64,000 bases of DNA, taken from the NCBI RefSeq assembly GCF_900129835.1, contig NZ_FQXA01000002.1:372001-436000 (forward strand). Reading direction: 5' to 3'. The notes below the pieces were generated by a model that was not told the origin of the DNA, did no database searches, and saw only the letters and a program-made list of their open reading frames with translations. Shown here piece by piece: positions 1 to 9,110 of the stretch. Every line of letters begins with the position of its first letter. Within the stretch, counting starts at the first letter, position 1. Source of the stretch: Stutzerimonas xanthomarina DSM 18231. GTDB lineage: Bacteria > Pseudomonadota > Gammaproteobacteria > Pseudomonadales > Pseudomonadaceae. The position numbers and the translations under genes are program-made.

Positions 1-2
1 GC

Positions 3-659
3 AAGGGCGCCGTACCGGATGTCTCGCTGATCGATCCGGAAACCACGCTCAGCATGGATCCGTTCCTATCGGCCTGTACGGGTATTGATGCGCTGGTCCA
101 TGCCATCGAAGCCTTCGTTTCGACTGGCCATGGACCGCTGACCGATCCACACGCGCTGGAAGCGATGCGGCTGATCAACGGCCATCTGGTTGAGATGATC
201 GCCAATCCGGCAGATATCCAACTGCGCGAGAAAATCATGCTCGGTAGCATGCAAGCCGGCTTGGCCTTCTCAAACGCGATCCTTGGCGCAGTACACGCGA
301 TGTCTCACAGCTTGGGCGGTTACCTGGATCTGCCGCATGGTCTGTGCAATGCAGTTTTGGTCGAGCACGTGGTGGCGTTCAACTACGATTCGGCGCCGGA
401 TCGCTTCAAAGTGGTGGCGGAAACCCTGGGTATCGACAGTCGCGGGCTCAACCATCGGCAGACTCGTGAAAGGCTTATGCAACATCTGATCAGCCTCAAG
501 CAGGCCATTGGCTTCAATGAAACGCTGAGCTTGCATGGCGTGGACCTCTCCGACATCCCGTTTCTTTCACAGCACGCGATGCAAGACCCCTGCATTCTGA
601 CCAACCCCCGCTCGTCGACCCAACGAGACGTCGAAGTGGTCTATGCCGAAGCACTCTGA
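3..659 (+). CDS. ercA: Iron-containing alcohol dehydrogenase ErcA, C-terminal part
   Basis: The reading frame is already open at the left edge, so the N-terminus is missing. What remains is the helical metal-binding half of a group III (iron-dependent) alcohol dehydrogenase. The metal-ligand region reads GIDALVHAIEAF, then AVHAMSHSLGG and LPHG with their conserved histidines. In Pseudomonas the gene next to the sensor kinase ErcS, near the PQQ/ethanol oxidation genes, is ercA, and the same pairing is seen here. Its product is linked to the regulatory cascade for ethanol oxidation rather than being the main ethanol dehydrogenase (family knowledge). It ends inside the start of ercS with a 17-base overlap, so the two are probably translated together. 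Confidence 0.88.
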   Translation, partial: KGAVPDVSLIDPETTLSMDPFLSACTGIDALVHAIEAFVSTGHGPLTDPHALEAMRLINGHLVEMIANPADIQLREKIMLGSMQAGLAFSNAILGAVHAMSHSLGGYLDLPHGLCNAVLVEHVVAFNYDSAPDRFKVVAETLGIDSRGLNHRQTRERLMQHLISLKQAIGFNETLSLHGVDLSDIPFLSQHAMQDPCILTNPRSSTQRDVEVVYAEAL

Positions 660-2319
660 ACAGGATGAGGCTCTTGCCGGGCTGCTCGGGCTGGGTACGC
701 ATTCGGCCCGCAAAAGCCACTATCCCGAGCTCGTGGCCCGTCTCGAAGAGCTCGAAGCCGAACGCAACCGCTACAAATGGCTGTTCGAGCATGCTGTACA
801 CGGTATTTTCCAGGCAAGCCTGCAGGAAGGCATCCGTGCAGCCAATCCGGCCCTGGCACGGATGCTCGGGTACGAAAGCCCGGCCGAGGCGCTCTGGCAC
901 CTGACCGACCTGTCGCATCACTTGTTCATCGGTGGTGAGGCCGAACTCGAGCAAATTCGCCACACTCTGAAGACCCAGCAAGGCCTGTTCGGTTACGACA
1001 CCCGCCTGCGGCGCAAAGACGGCACCGCAATCTATGTGATCATGAACCTCTTGCTTAAGCCGGACGAGGACGGCCTGGTCGAGGGCTTCGTCGCCGACAT
1101 CACCGAACGCAAACTGGTTCAGATGCGCCTGTTGCAACTCAACGAGCAGCTTGAACAGCGGGTCACCGAACGCACCCTTGAGCTACGAAAGGCGCGGGAT
1201 GCTGCTGAGGCGGCCAACCACAGCAAAGACAAATACCTGGCCGCCGCCAGCCACGATCTATTGCAGCCACTCAATGCCGCACGTTTGTTGATCTCGACGC
1301 TGCGGGAACGCCGTTTGCCGGATGCTGAGACCAATCTGGTCGAACGGGCGCACCAGGCGCTTGAGGGGGCCGAAGATCTACTTACGGACTTGCTGGATAT
1401 TTCCAAATTGGACCAGCAGGCGATAAAGCCCGATATCGACATCTACCGGCTCGATGAAGTCCTGTTGCCCCTGGTCTCTGAATTTCAGTCAGTGGCAGAT
1501 GCAGCCGGCCTCGGTTTTGATCACTACATTCCGGCCTATGCACTGCGCAGCGATTTCCGCCTGCTGACGCGCATTCTGCGTAACTTTCTCAGCAATGCCT
1601 GCCGCTACACCGATCAAGGCCGCGTCCTTTTGGGCGCGCGCAAACGCGGCGAATACCTGCGCATCGAGGTCTGGGATACCGGCCGAGGCATCGAGCCGGA
1701 CCAGATGCAATCGATCTTCCTTGAGTTCAATCAGTTGAGCGTACAGCGCGCCACCGAGCGCGCCGGTGTCGGGCTCGGTCTGGCGATCGTTGATCGCATT
1801 GCCTCGATGCTGGCCTATCCGATACAGGTGCGTTCTCAGTTGGGGCGAGGCTCTGTGTTCAGCATTGATGTGCCGCTGGCCGATCCGTCGGAGCACCTGC
1901 CGGCCGAAGCGCCGGGGTTGCTGCCAGTGCTTGGCAATCCGTTACCGGGGCGGCGTCTGCTGGTCCTCGATAACGAGCTGAGCATCCTGCACAGCATGGC
2001 TGCGCTATTAGGACAGTGGGGCTGTGACGTGTTGACGGCCACCGATCAGGCAGCTGCATTGGCGGTACTCGACGGATCGCCGCCGGAGGTGATTCTTGCT
2101 GATTACCATCTTGATCAGGGCGTGACCGGTTGGGATGTGGTCGCTGCGCTGCGGGCGCACTTTGCGCTGGAGATTCCGGCGGTCATGGTGACAGCTGATC
2201 GCAGCGACCAATGTCGCCGCCAACTACAAGGCTTTGGCGTGCCGGTGTTGAACAAACCCGTCAAGGCGGGGAAATTACGTTCGGTGCTGAGCCACATGCT
2301 CAGCGATAGCCACCGCTAA
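643..2319 (+). CDS. ercS: Hybrid sensor histidine kinase ErcS (PAS-HisKA-HATPase-receiver)
   Basis: A 558-residue soluble hybrid kinase with no membrane segment. A PAS domain covers about residues 45-165 and is followed by a coiled coil. The phosphoacceptor His204 lies in ASHDLLQPLNAA. The ATP-binding domain has the N box (NFLSNACRYT), G1 (DTGRGIEP) and G2 (GVGLGLAI). The C-terminal receiver has Asp487 in ILADYHLD and Lys538 in LNKPVK. Phosphate is therefore expected to pass from His204 to Asp487 and then to an unseen partner. In P. aeruginosa, ErcS belongs to the ethanol-oxidation (PQQ) regulatory network. The start lies within the end of ercA. The neighbour match, rather than sequence alone, supports the gene name. 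Confidence 0.85.
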   Translation: MPKHSEQDEALAGLLGLGTHSARKSHYPELVARLEELEAERNRYKWLFEHAVHGIFQASLQEGIRAANPALARMLGYESPAEALWHLTDLSHHLFIGGEAELEQIRHTLKTQQGLFGYDTRLRRKDGTAIYVIMNLLLKPDEDGLVEGFVADITERKLVQMRLLQLNEQLEQRVTERTLELRKARDAAEAANHSKDKYLAAASHDLLQPLNAARLLISTLRERRLPDAETNLVERAHQALEGAEDLLTDLLDISKLDQQAIKPDIDIYRLDEVLLPLVSEFQSVADAAGLGFDHYIPAYALRSDFRLLTRILRNFLSNACRYTDQGRVLLGARKRGEYLRIEVWDTGRGIEPDQMQSIFLEFNQLSVQRATERAGVGLGLAIVDRIASMLAYPIQVRSQLGRGSVFSIDVPLADPSEHLPAEAPGLLPVLGNPLPGRRLLVLDNELSILHSMAALLGQWGCDVLTATDQAAALAVLDGSPPEVILADYHLDQGVTGWDVVAALRAHFALEIPAVMVTADRSDQCRRQLQGFGVPVLNKPVKAGKLRSVLSHMLSDSHR

Positions 2320-2339
2320 TAAACCTAGAACGCAAACAG

Positions 2340-2361
2340 CCGATGTGCCGGCGCACATCGG
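2340..2361. terminator. Perfect inverted repeat between convergent genes
   Basis: CCGATGTGC, a CGGC loop and GCACATCGG form a 9-bp perfect stem between the convergent ends of ercS and arsJ. There is no T run on either side, so it may be a transcript-end stabilising hairpin rather than a classical intrinsic terminator. Confidence 0.5.
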
Positions 2362-2383
2362 AACATCTCGCTAGGCGTCACGC

Positions 2384-3616
2384 TCAACCGGTTGGTTTGA
2401 TTGCATGATCACGGTGCGGCAGGGCTATCGATATCAATGCGGCCAGCAGCACAAAGGCGCTCGATATCCACAGACAGGCCTCGAGTCCGTAACCTTGGTA
2501 GACCCAACCGGACAGCAAGGTGCCAACCAACCGGCCCAAGGCGTTGGACATGTAATAAAAGCCGACGTCCAGCGATACACCGTCGGCCTTGGCATAAGAG
2601 ACGATCAGGTAGCTGTGCAGCGATGAGTTCACCGCGAAGAGCGCGCCGAACAACAACAGCCCGCCGAGCAGGACCGCCTGAGGCGGCCATTCAGTGCCCA
2701 GCCCCAACGCAATGCCCGCCGGCAAGCCGGCCAGAAGCAGCGCCCAACCAAACGCCGAGTGCCCATCCGGGACCTGACCACGTCGCTTGCCCGTAATGGC
2801 CGGGGCGAGCGACTGGACGATGCCGTAGCCGATCACCCAGAATGCGAGAAAGCCGCCGACCTGCCAGAAATCCCAGCCAAACACCGCAGATAGATAAACC
2901 GGCAGCGCCACCACGAACCAGACATCGCGGGCACCGAACAGGAACAGCCGCGCGGCTGACAGAACGTTAATAGCCTGGCTCTTGGAGAGCAGTTCGCGAA
3001 ACTTCGGTTTCGCCTTGGCCTTGCCCAGGTCTTTTCTCAGCAGTACCAGACTGGAAACCCAGATTAGTGACAGCGCCGCGGCCATGATCAGCAGCGATCC
3101 GCGAAAACCGATAGCAGCAAGCAGGGCACCACCGAGGAAAAAACCGACACCCTTGAGCGCATTCTTCGAGCCGGTCAACACAGCCACCCACCGGTACAGC
3201 GTGCTTTGCTGACCGTTCGGCACCAGGAGCTTGATCGAGCTCTTGGCGCTCATCTTGTTCAAATCCTTGGCAATGCCCGACAGCGCTTGGGCGCCCATTA
3301 CCCACGGAATCGTCAGCCATGCGGCGGGCACTGTGAGCATCATCAAGGCCACGACCTGCATGGCCAGGCCAATGTTCATCGTGCGATTGAGTCCAATCCG
3401 GGCCCCCAGGTAGCCGCCAACCAGATTGGTGATGACCCCGAAAATTTCATAGAACAGAAACAGGGCCGCGATTTGCAACGGCGTGTAGCCCAGCGCATGG
3501 AAGTGCAGCACTACCAGCATCCGCAGTGCGCCATCGGTCAGGGTGAAGGCCCAGTAATTACCGGTCACCAGTAAATACTGGCGAACCTCCGGTGCGAGGC
3601 GGGAGAGGGCGTGCAT
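2384..3616 (-). CDS. arsJ: ArsJ, organoarsenical (1-arseno-3-phosphoglycerate) efflux MFS transporter
   Basis: A 410-residue major facilitator with about 12 hydrophobic segments. The stretch QALSGIAKDLNKMSAKSSIK and the following conserved loop are characteristic of ArsJ. Biochemically, ArsJ exports 1-arseno-3-phosphoglycerate made by the neighbouring GAPDH from arsenate, so the pair gives arsenate resistance without reduction to arsenite (established for the family in Pseudomonas). It is the last gene of the leftward ars operon, 61 bp after the GAPDH gene. An AGGA ribosome site lies ahead of the ATG. The inner-membrane location is inferred from the helices. Confidence 0.9.
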   Translation of the reverse strand: MHALSRLAPEVRQYLLVTGNYWAFTLTDGALRMLVVLHFHALGYTPLQIAALFLFYEIFGVITNLVGGYLGARIGLNRTMNIGLAMQVVALMMLTVPAAWLTIPWVMGAQALSGIAKDLNKMSAKSSIKLLVPNGQQSTLYRWVAVLTGSKNALKGVGFFLGGALLAAIGFRGSLLIMAAALSLIWVSSLVLLRKDLGKAKAKPKFRELLSKSQAINVLSAARLFLFGARDVWFVVALPVYLSAVFGWDFWQVGGFLAFWVIGYGIVQSLAPAITGKRRGQVPDGHSAFGWALLLAGLPAGIALGLGTEWPPQAVLLGGLLLFGALFAVNSSLHSYLIVSYAKADGVSLDVGFYYMSNALGRLVGTLLSGWVYQGYGLEACLWISSAFVLLAALISIALPHRDHAIKPTG

Positions 3617-3677
3617 GACGAGTCCTGTTGCGGTGCGAAGGGTACGGATGGCGTCAAGAGCGCGCCATCCGCCGGGA

Positions 3678-4685
3678 TCAATCGGCTAAACCAACGATGC
3701 GTGCCAATTCCACGGTGCGGTTGGCGTAGCCCCACTCGTTGTCGTACCAGGCATACAGCTTCACCTGCGTGCCGTTCACGACCATGGTCGAAAGGGCATC
3801 GATGATCGAGGAGCGCGGGTCGGTGCGGTAGTCGATGGAAACGAGCGGCCGCGCTTCATAGCCGAGGATGCCCTTGAGTGGGCCTTCGCTTGCCGCGGCA
3901 TGCAGTAGCGCGTTGACCTCATCGACAGAGGTGGCTCGCTCGACTTCGAAAACGCAGTCGGTCAGCGATGCATTGGCCAGCGGGACGCGTACCGCGTGAC
4001 CGTTGAGCTTGCCGCGCAACTCGGGAAAGATCTCGGCGATTGCGGTGGCTGAACCGGTGGTGGTCGGGATCAGGCTCATGCCCGAGGCACGAGCGCGGCG
4101 CAGATCCTGGTGTGGTTGATCGAGGATGCTCTGGGTATTGGTCAGGTCGTGGATCGTGGTAATCGAACCATGGCGGATGCCCAGGTGTTCATGGATCACC
4201 TTGACCACCGGGGCGAGGCAATTGGTGGTGCAGGAGGCTGCGGTAACGATCCGATGCAGCGCGGGATCGAACAGCGCGTCATTGACGCCCATGACGACAT
4301 TGAGCGCCCCGGCTTCCTTGACCGGCGCGCTGACGACGACACGCTTGACGCCTTGTTCGAGATAGCCTTGAAGCACGGCCACCGTCTTCATCTTGCCGCT
4401 GGCTTCGATGACCAGATCGCAGCCGGACCAATCGGTCTCTGCGATGGCCTTATTTGCAGTGACTCGGACGCGCTTGCCATCGATGACAACGCAGTCGCCG
4501 TCACTGCTCGCTTCGTGCTGCCAGCGGCCGTGCACCGAGTCGAAGTTCAGCAGGTGAGCATGGGTGGCTGCGTCGCCGGCGGGATCGTTGATCTGGACGA
4601 ACTCCAGCTCTGGCCAATCCCAGGCTGCGCGCAGTGCCAGACGGCCGATCCGGCCGAAACCGTTGATACCAACTTTGAGCGTCAT
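3678..4685 (-). CDS. gap: Arsenic-locus glyceraldehyde-3-phosphate dehydrogenase
   Basis: A 335-residue GAPDH. The Rossmann NAD site is [10 protein letters not shown] at the N-terminus, the catalytic cysteine is Cys152 in SCTTNC, and the general base is His179. This cytosolic enzyme oxidises glyceraldehyde-3-phosphate. With arsenate in place of phosphate it yields unstable 1-arseno-3-phosphoglycerate, the ArsJ substrate. Its position directly before arsJ and after arsH says it is the dedicated arsenic copy rather than the main glycolytic gene. A strong AGGAGGA ribosome site precedes the ATG, suggesting high expression within the operon. Confidence 0.9.
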   Translation of the reverse strand: MTLKVGINGFGRIGRLALRAAWDWPELEFVQINDPAGDAATHAHLLNFDSVHGRWQHEASSDGDCVVIDGKRVRVTANKAIAETDWSGCDLVIEASGKMKTVAVLQGYLEQGVKRVVVSAPVKEAGALNVVMGVNDALFDPALHRIVTAASCTTNCLAPVVKVIHEHLGIRHGSITTIHDLTNTQSILDQPHQDLRRARASGMSLIPTTTGSATAIAEIFPELRGKLNGHAVRVPLANASLTDCVFEVERATSVDEVNALLHAAASEGPLKGILGYEARPLVSIDYRTDPRSSIIDALSTMVVNGTQVKLYAWYDNEWGYANRTVELARIVGLAD

Positions 4686-4702
4686 GGTTGATTCCTCCTA
4701 AG

Positions 4703-5029
4703 TCAGGCGCCGCGAGGCGCGAACATGATGATGGCCATGCCTAACAGCGCGACGGCTGACCCCAGCAGATCCCAGCCGGTAGGCCTGATGCCGTCGACGA
4801 TCCACAGCCAGACGATTGCAGCGCCGATGTAAACGCCGCCATAGGCGGCATACACGCGTCCGGCGGCTGTCGGGTGCAGCGATAACAACCAGGCAAACAG
4901 CACCAGTGATGCCGCGGCAGGTACCAGCAGCCAGGCGCTTTTGCCCTGACGAAGCCATAGGTATGGCAGGTAGCACCCAACGATTTCGGCCAGTGCGGTG
5001 ATGGCGAACAAGCCAAAGGTCTTCAACAT
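4703..5029 (-). CDS. ynfA: YnfA-family small membrane protein
   Basis: 108 residues forming four hydrophobic segments, with the family pattern [15 protein letters not shown] near the N-terminus and [13 protein letters not shown] in the middle. This is the UPF0060/YnfA family, whose fold resembles small multidrug resistance exporters. The E. coli member has been proposed as an efflux pump for cationic compounds. Here it is a cotranscribed member of the arsenic operon between arsH and gap. A role in arsenic or antimony export is possible but not shown by the sequence. Confidence 0.82.
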   Translation of the reverse strand: MLKTFGLFAITALAEIVGCYLPYLWLRQGKSAWLLVPAAASLVLFAWLLSLHPTAAGRVYAAYGGVYIGAAIVWLWIVDGIRPTGWDLLGSAVALLGMAIIMFAPRGA

Positions 5030-5109
5030 CCTGGTGAGAACAGCATCCGGCCAGCGTGGCCGGGGATTTCGAGAATGTCATAGGGGTGCGACATGATTGC
5101 GTTCCTTGC

Positions 5110-5823
5110 TCATATCGAGCGCTGATTGACGCGTGCCGACAAGGCTTCGGCCGATTCCTTGCGTTCAGAGTAGCGATCGACAAGGTAGCCACCGCGTCCA
5201 CGAACCAGCAGCGTGAACTTGACCAACTCCTCCATCACGTCCACGACCCGGTCGTAATAAGCCGAAGGTTTCATTCGCCCGGCGTCGTCGAACTCCAGAA
5301 ATACTTTGGCGACCGAGGACTGGTTGGGGATCGTAACCATCCGCATCCAACGGCCCAGCACGCGCATCTGATTCACTGCATTGAAGGACTGCGAGCCCCC
5401 ACAGACCTGCATCAGCGCCAGCGTCTTGCCCTGCGTCGGGCGGACGGCACCCATGCTCAGCGGCACCCAGTCGATCTGAGCCTTGAATACCGCGCTCATC
5501 GCGCCATGCCGTTCCGGCGAGCACCACACCTGTCCTTCGGACCAGATCACCAGTTCGCGCAGCTCCTTCACCTTGGGGTGAGACTCAGGCGCGTCGTCTG
5601 GCAAAGGCAGGCCGGCGGGGTCGAAGATTCGCGTTTCGCAACCCATTGCCTCCAACAGACGTGCCGCCTCCTGGCTCAGCAAACGACTGAACGAGCGTTC
5701 GCGGTTCGAGCCATAGAGCAACAGAATGCGGGGTTTGTGTGATGGATCGCTGGGCAGGTCGAGCTTGTCCAGACTCGGCAGGTCGAGATATTCGGGGTCG
5801 ATATTGGGCAGAGCTTCGTTCAT
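5110..5823 (-). CDS. arsH: ArsH, NADPH-dependent FMN oxidoreductase (organoarsenical oxidase)
   Basis: A 237-residue flavodoxin-like protein. The FMN phosphate loop reads [13 protein letters not shown], and [20 protein letters not shown] is the family signature. ArsH proteins reduce FMN with NADPH and oxidise trivalent methyl- and aryl-arsenicals to less toxic pentavalent forms (established for the family). The C-terminal extension after residue 200 is typical. It is the second gene after arsR in the leftward operon, following an unusual 200-bp gap, and is presumably under ArsR control. Confidence 0.92.
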   Translation of the reverse strand: MNEALPNIDPEYLDLPSLDKLDLPSDPSHKPRILLLYGSNRERSFSRLLSQEAARLLEAMGCETRIFDPAGLPLPDDAPESHPKVKELRELVIWSEGQVWCSPERHGAMSAVFKAQIDWVPLSMGAVRPTQGKTLALMQVCGGSQSFNAVNQMRVLGRWMRMVTIPNQSSVAKVFLEFDDAGRMKPSAYYDRVVDVMEELVKFTLLVRGRGGYLVDRYSERKESAEALSARVNQRSI

Positions 5824-5853
5824 TGATTTTCTCGCATCAGGGCGTCAGCTCAT

Positions 5854-5878
5854 CGTTCGCGGCGTTCGCGGCGTTCGC
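5854..5878. repeat. Short 9-bp tandem repeat in the arsR-arsH gap
   Basis: CGTTCGCGG occurs twice and is followed by a partial third copy (CGTTCGC). A separate hairpin, CGTTCGA with an 8-base loop and TCGAACG, lies at 5929-5950. Together they occupy much of the roughly 200 bp between arsR and arsH. I see no gene there, although many Pseudomonas ars operons carry arsC or an arsenite pump at this place. Confidence 0.6.
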
Positions 5879-6023
5879 ATCGAGCCGGTTGCGGGGGAGG
5901 GCAGAGAGAGCCGCCATGCATACCTGGACGTTCGAGTTTGTGGTCGAACGCGCACGGGCCGATTCTTGGGAGCCGCGTTAGCTGTGCACAGCCATTGCGC
6001 TCGCACGGATCGCTCGCTCCGAC

Positions 6024-6380
6024 TTAACCGCATATTGCTGCGCGACCAGGTCGGTCACGCATGCATTCAAGGCGGGCAGCATCGCTACTCAACCATTCGT
6101 TATTGGCGTTGAGCACGACCTGCAGCATCTCGCGAACCCAATCGGGCAGATGCGGGTGCAGGCGGTAATACACCCACTGACCCTGGCGCCTGTCCTCAAG
6201 GATTGCGCAACTTCTCAACTGGGACAGATGCCTCGAAATCTTGGGCTGGCTCTGCTCAAGCGCCGTCGTTAACTCACAAACGCACAATTCGCCCTCGCGC
6301 GTGATCAGCAAGGTCATGCGCGCTCGGGTTTCGTCGGACAGGCATTTGAAAACCAGGTCAGGCGTTAGAGGTTCGATCAT
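6024..6380 (-). CDS. arsR: ArsR-family arsenic-responsive repressor
   Basis: 118 residues from the chosen ATG (MIEPLTP); an ATG three codons upstream (6389) is also possible, and the frame stays open further. The winged-helix core is complete: FKCLSDETRAR, the metal-binding ELCVCEL with its cysteine pair, the recognition helix QSQPKISRHLSQLR, and the wing DRRQGQWVYYRL. The family binds as a dimer over its own promoter and leaves when As(III) or Sb(III) binds. It heads the leftward operon arsR-arsH-ynfA-gap-arsJ and is divergent from acr3, so it probably controls both. Neither start has a strong ribosome site. Confidence 0.92.
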   Translation of the reverse strand: MIEPLTPDLVFKCLSDETRARMTLLITREGELCVCELTTALEQSQPKISRHLSQLRSCAILEDRRQGQWVYYRLHPHLPDWVREMLQVVLNANNEWLSSDAARLECMRDRPGRAAICG

Positions 6381-6439
6381 GAAATTCATGGCATGGACGA
6401 TGTGATTGACATAGAGCAAGCTCCACCCGGAAAACCGAG

Positions 6440-6468
6440 AATATATTGATGGCCGCATATGCTGTAAA
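6440..6468 (-). promoter_or_regulatory. arsR promoter with candidate ArsR operator
   Basis: On the minus strand, TTTACA (6468-6463), a 17-base spacer and TATATT (6445-6440) form a good sigma-70 promoter reading into arsR. The spacer contains the palindrome GCATATGC (6455-6462), and the heptamer ATATGCT recurs at 6457 and 6473. An ArsR dimer on this palindrome would block RNA polymerase. The assignment as operator is inference from position and symmetry. Confidence 0.65.
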
Positions 6469-6660
6469 GCGAATATGCTCAAACGGTTTCTTGGCAAGCT
6501 CGCCTATACAAGCGCAGCAGGATGACCGGGACGTGACCTTTGATGGAGGTGAACTGCCGTGCGCGGCGCATGGCCCATCAGATAAATCCGATGCTGACAG
6601 AGCCACCGCCGGCTGCTAGCGCTTCAAAACCGCTACCTAGATGAAATAACGAGAAGCTCC

Positions 6661-7740
6661 ATGTCTACCCAATGCGAAACCATAGGAAAAAAAGCCGCCG
6701 GTGCACCGATCGGTTTCTTTGAGCGTTACCTGACCCTTTGGGTCTTTCTGTGCATCGTTGCAGGGACACTCATTGGGCTGTTCGCCCCAAAGGCGGCACA
6801 GACGGTCGGTGCGATGGAGCTGGCAAACGTGAACATCCCCGTAGGGGTGCTGATCTGGGTGATGATCATCCCGATGCTGATGAAAATCGACTTCAGCGCT
6901 CTCCATGAAGTCTTTGAGCACCGCGCCGGTATGGGCGTAACTCTCCTCGTGAACTGGGCAATCAAACCTTTCACCATGGCGTTTCTTGCCTGGCTGTTTC
7001 TCCGACATGTATTCGCGGGCTGGCTTCCGGCTGAGCAGATCGATAGCTACGTCGCCGGATTGATCCTGCTCGGCGCAGCGCCTTGCACCGCCATGGTGTT
7101 CGTCTGGAGCAACCTGTGTAACGGCAACGCCAACTTCACGCTGACTCAAGTGGCGGTGAACGACCTGATTATGGTGTTTGCCTTTGCGCCCATCGTGGCC
7201 TTGCTGTTGGGCGTCTCGTCGATCCCTGTGCCCTGGGATACGCTGATCCTTTCCGTCGTGATGTATATCGTCATCCCACTGACGATTGCTCAGCTCATTC
7301 GCTTTGGCGTTCGCAGGCGTGGTGAAGATAAGTTTCAGGCAGCACTGGCACATATTCAGCCGTTCGCTATCGTGGCGCTGCTGGCGACCCTCGTTTTGCT
7401 GTTCTCCTTTCAAGGTGAAGCGATTGTCGAACAGCCTCTGGTGATCGCCATGTTGGCGGTTCCGATCCTGCTGCAAACGCTCGTGATTGCCGCGTTGGGC
7501 TACTGGCTCAACCGACAGCTGAAAGTACGCCATGACATCGCCGGGCCGTCTGCCATGATCGGCGCGTCGAATTTCTTCGAGCTCGCTGTAGCCGTCGCGA
7601 TCGTGCTGTACGGCTTCAACTCGGGTGCGGCGCTGGCGACGGTCGTAGGGGTGCTCATCGAGGTGCCGGTAATGCTTTGGCTGGTTCGTACCGTCAATAA
7701 AAGTCGAGACTGGTACGAGCGGGCGCTTCCGCGAGATTAG
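6661..7740 (+). CDS. acr3: Acr3-type arsenite efflux permease
   Basis: 359 residues with about ten transmembrane helices. The Acr3 signature GAAPCTAMVFVWS carries the essential cysteine (Cys142), and GASNFFELAVAVAI holds the conserved glutamate of the substrate path. The family pumps arsenite out through the inner membrane using the proton gradient. It is divergent from arsR across about 270 bp that hold the arsR promoter. No clear separate promoter for acr3 stands out there. It is followed after 11 bp by the ArsP-like gene, so the two were probably cotranscribed. Confidence 0.93.
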   Translation: MSTQCETIGKKAAGAPIGFFERYLTLWVFLCIVAGTLIGLFAPKAAQTVGAMELANVNIPVGVLIWVMIIPMLMKIDFSALHEVFEHRAGMGVTLLVNWAIKPFTMAFLAWLFLRHVFAGWLPAEQIDSYVAGLILLGAAPCTAMVFVWSNLCNGNANFTLTQVAVNDLIMVFAFAPIVALLLGVSSIPVPWDTLILSVVMYIVIPLTIAQLIRFGVRRRGEDKFQAALAHIQPFAIVALLATLVLLFSFQGEAIVEQPLVIAMLAVPILLQTLVIAALGYWLNRQLKVRHDIAGPSAMIGASNFFELAVAVAIVLYGFNSGAALATVVGVLIEVPVMLWLVRTVNKSRDWYERALPRD

Positions 7741-7751
7741 ACGAGAAGCAG

Positions 7752-8756
7752 GTGGACGCTTTCACGTGGCTCAATGACCAGCTATTGCGAATGGATTGGC
7801 TGTCCTCTCTGGTGCGCTTACTGCTCGAAGAGGTATTCGGCCTGGACCTGGCCAGCCGCCTGGGTGGCAGTCTGCATTTCTTCATATATGACGTAATCAA
7901 GATCTTCATTCTGCTTTCGGCTTTGATCTTCCTGATTTCGTGGGTACAAAGTTACTTTCCACCGGAGCGCACCCGGCGGATTCTCGGCGGCATGCATGGT
8001 TTCAAGGCAAACTTGACTGGGGCATTGCTCGGCACAGTCACGCCTTTTTGCTCTTGCTCATCGATCCCGTTGTTCATCGGCTTTACCAGCTCCGGGCTGC
8101 CGCTAGCCGTGACGTTCTCCTTTCTCATTTCTTCGCCGCTGGTGGACCTGGCCTCGATGATCCTATTGGCCAGCGTGTTCAATTGGTCCATCGCGCTGGC
8201 CTACGTCGTGGTCGGCATCATCCTGGCGGTAGTTGGCGGGACGCTCATTGGCAAAGCACAGATGGAGCGCTACGTTGAAGCCTTCGTAACCCAGCACAAG
8301 GCTCTCGAGCTCCCTGAAGAGCAACTGGCACTGCGCGACCGGTTAGGTTATGCACGGGATCAGGTCATCGAAATCGCCCGAAGGGTCTGGCTTTACGTGC
8401 TGCTCGGGGTTGGCATTGGCGCGGCGATACACAACTGAATTCCGGAAGAGATGATCACTGACGCCATTGGGCAGGACCACTGGTGGTCGGTGCCGCTGGC
8501 TGCGCTCGTCGGTGTGCCGATGTACGCCGACATCTTCGGCACCCTGCCAATTGCAGAGGCGCTGGTCGGAAAAGGTGTCGGCATTGGCACTGTGCTGGCC
8601 TTCATGATGGCGGTCACTGCGCTGTCCCTGCCGTCGCTCATCATGCTGAAAAAGGTTGTTCAGGCGCCGCTGCTGGCACTCTTTTTTGGCATTGTGGTGG
8701 TCGGCATCATGCTGATCGGTTACCTCTTCAACAGCATCAGTCACCTGCTTCTATGA
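7752..8756 (+). pseudogene. ArsP/SO_0444-type permease interrupted by one in-frame TGA
   Basis: The frame starts at GTG 7752 and runs 228 codons to TGA at 8436-8438, then continues in the same frame to 8756. Both parts read as one permease of about 334 residues (Pfam ArsP_1/DUF318 type). The conserved GTVTPFCSCSSIPLF cysteine motif is in the first part, and further helices (SVPLAALVGVPMYADIF) are in the second. The sequence around the stop is AAIHN, stop, IPEE; relatives usually have Trp here, so TGG to TGA is the likely single change. The family exports trivalent organoarsenicals or other metals. The product may be truncated, made by readthrough, or restarted at ATG 8451. A sequencing error is also possible. 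Confidence 0.8.
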
Positions 8757-8775
8757 CGTCTAACGGAATCACTTC

Positions 8776-9012
8776 ATGATCATTAAAATCCTTGGTACAG
8801 GCTGCAAAAAGTGCGTTGCGCTCACTGAGAATGCTCAGCAAGCGGTCAGCGATCTCGGTATCGAAGCACAGATCGTCAAGGTCACCGACATGGCGGAGAT
8901 TGCCGCTCACGGAGTCATGTCGACACCGGCTCTGGCGGTTGACGACAAAGTCGTGTCTATGGGAAAAGTACTGACGCCAAACGAAATCGAGAGGTTGCTG
9001 CAGGCTCGCTGA
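8776..9012 (+). CDS. Small thioredoxin-like protein (redox-active disulfide protein)
   Basis: A 78-residue thioredoxin fold of the TM0996/MTH895 type. The redox motif GCKKC (Cys10, Cys13) follows the first strand, and the cis-proline region STPALAVDDKVV is present. Genes of this type often sit directly after ArsP-like permeases, as here (20 bp after the split permease), and are thought to supply dithiol chemistry for metalloid or copper handling. No signal peptide is seen, so it should act in the cytoplasm. Confidence 0.85.
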   Translation: MIIKILGTGCKKCVALTENAQQAVSDLGIEAQIVKVTDMAEIAAHGVMSTPALAVDDKVVSMGKVLTPNEIERLLQAR

Positions 9013-9110
9013 GCCGAGAGTCCTCCCATGGCTGGTGTCATATTTACCCGCCTTCATGGCGCGGTGACGGTACCGGCCGCGGGCCAAGCCGGAGGTCGCG
9101 CGCGCCCCGG

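Noticed and set aside
7752..8756. TGA at 8436 read as selenocysteine
   Set aside because: No SECIS-like hairpin seen right after it, and the residue expected in the family is Trp, not Cys.
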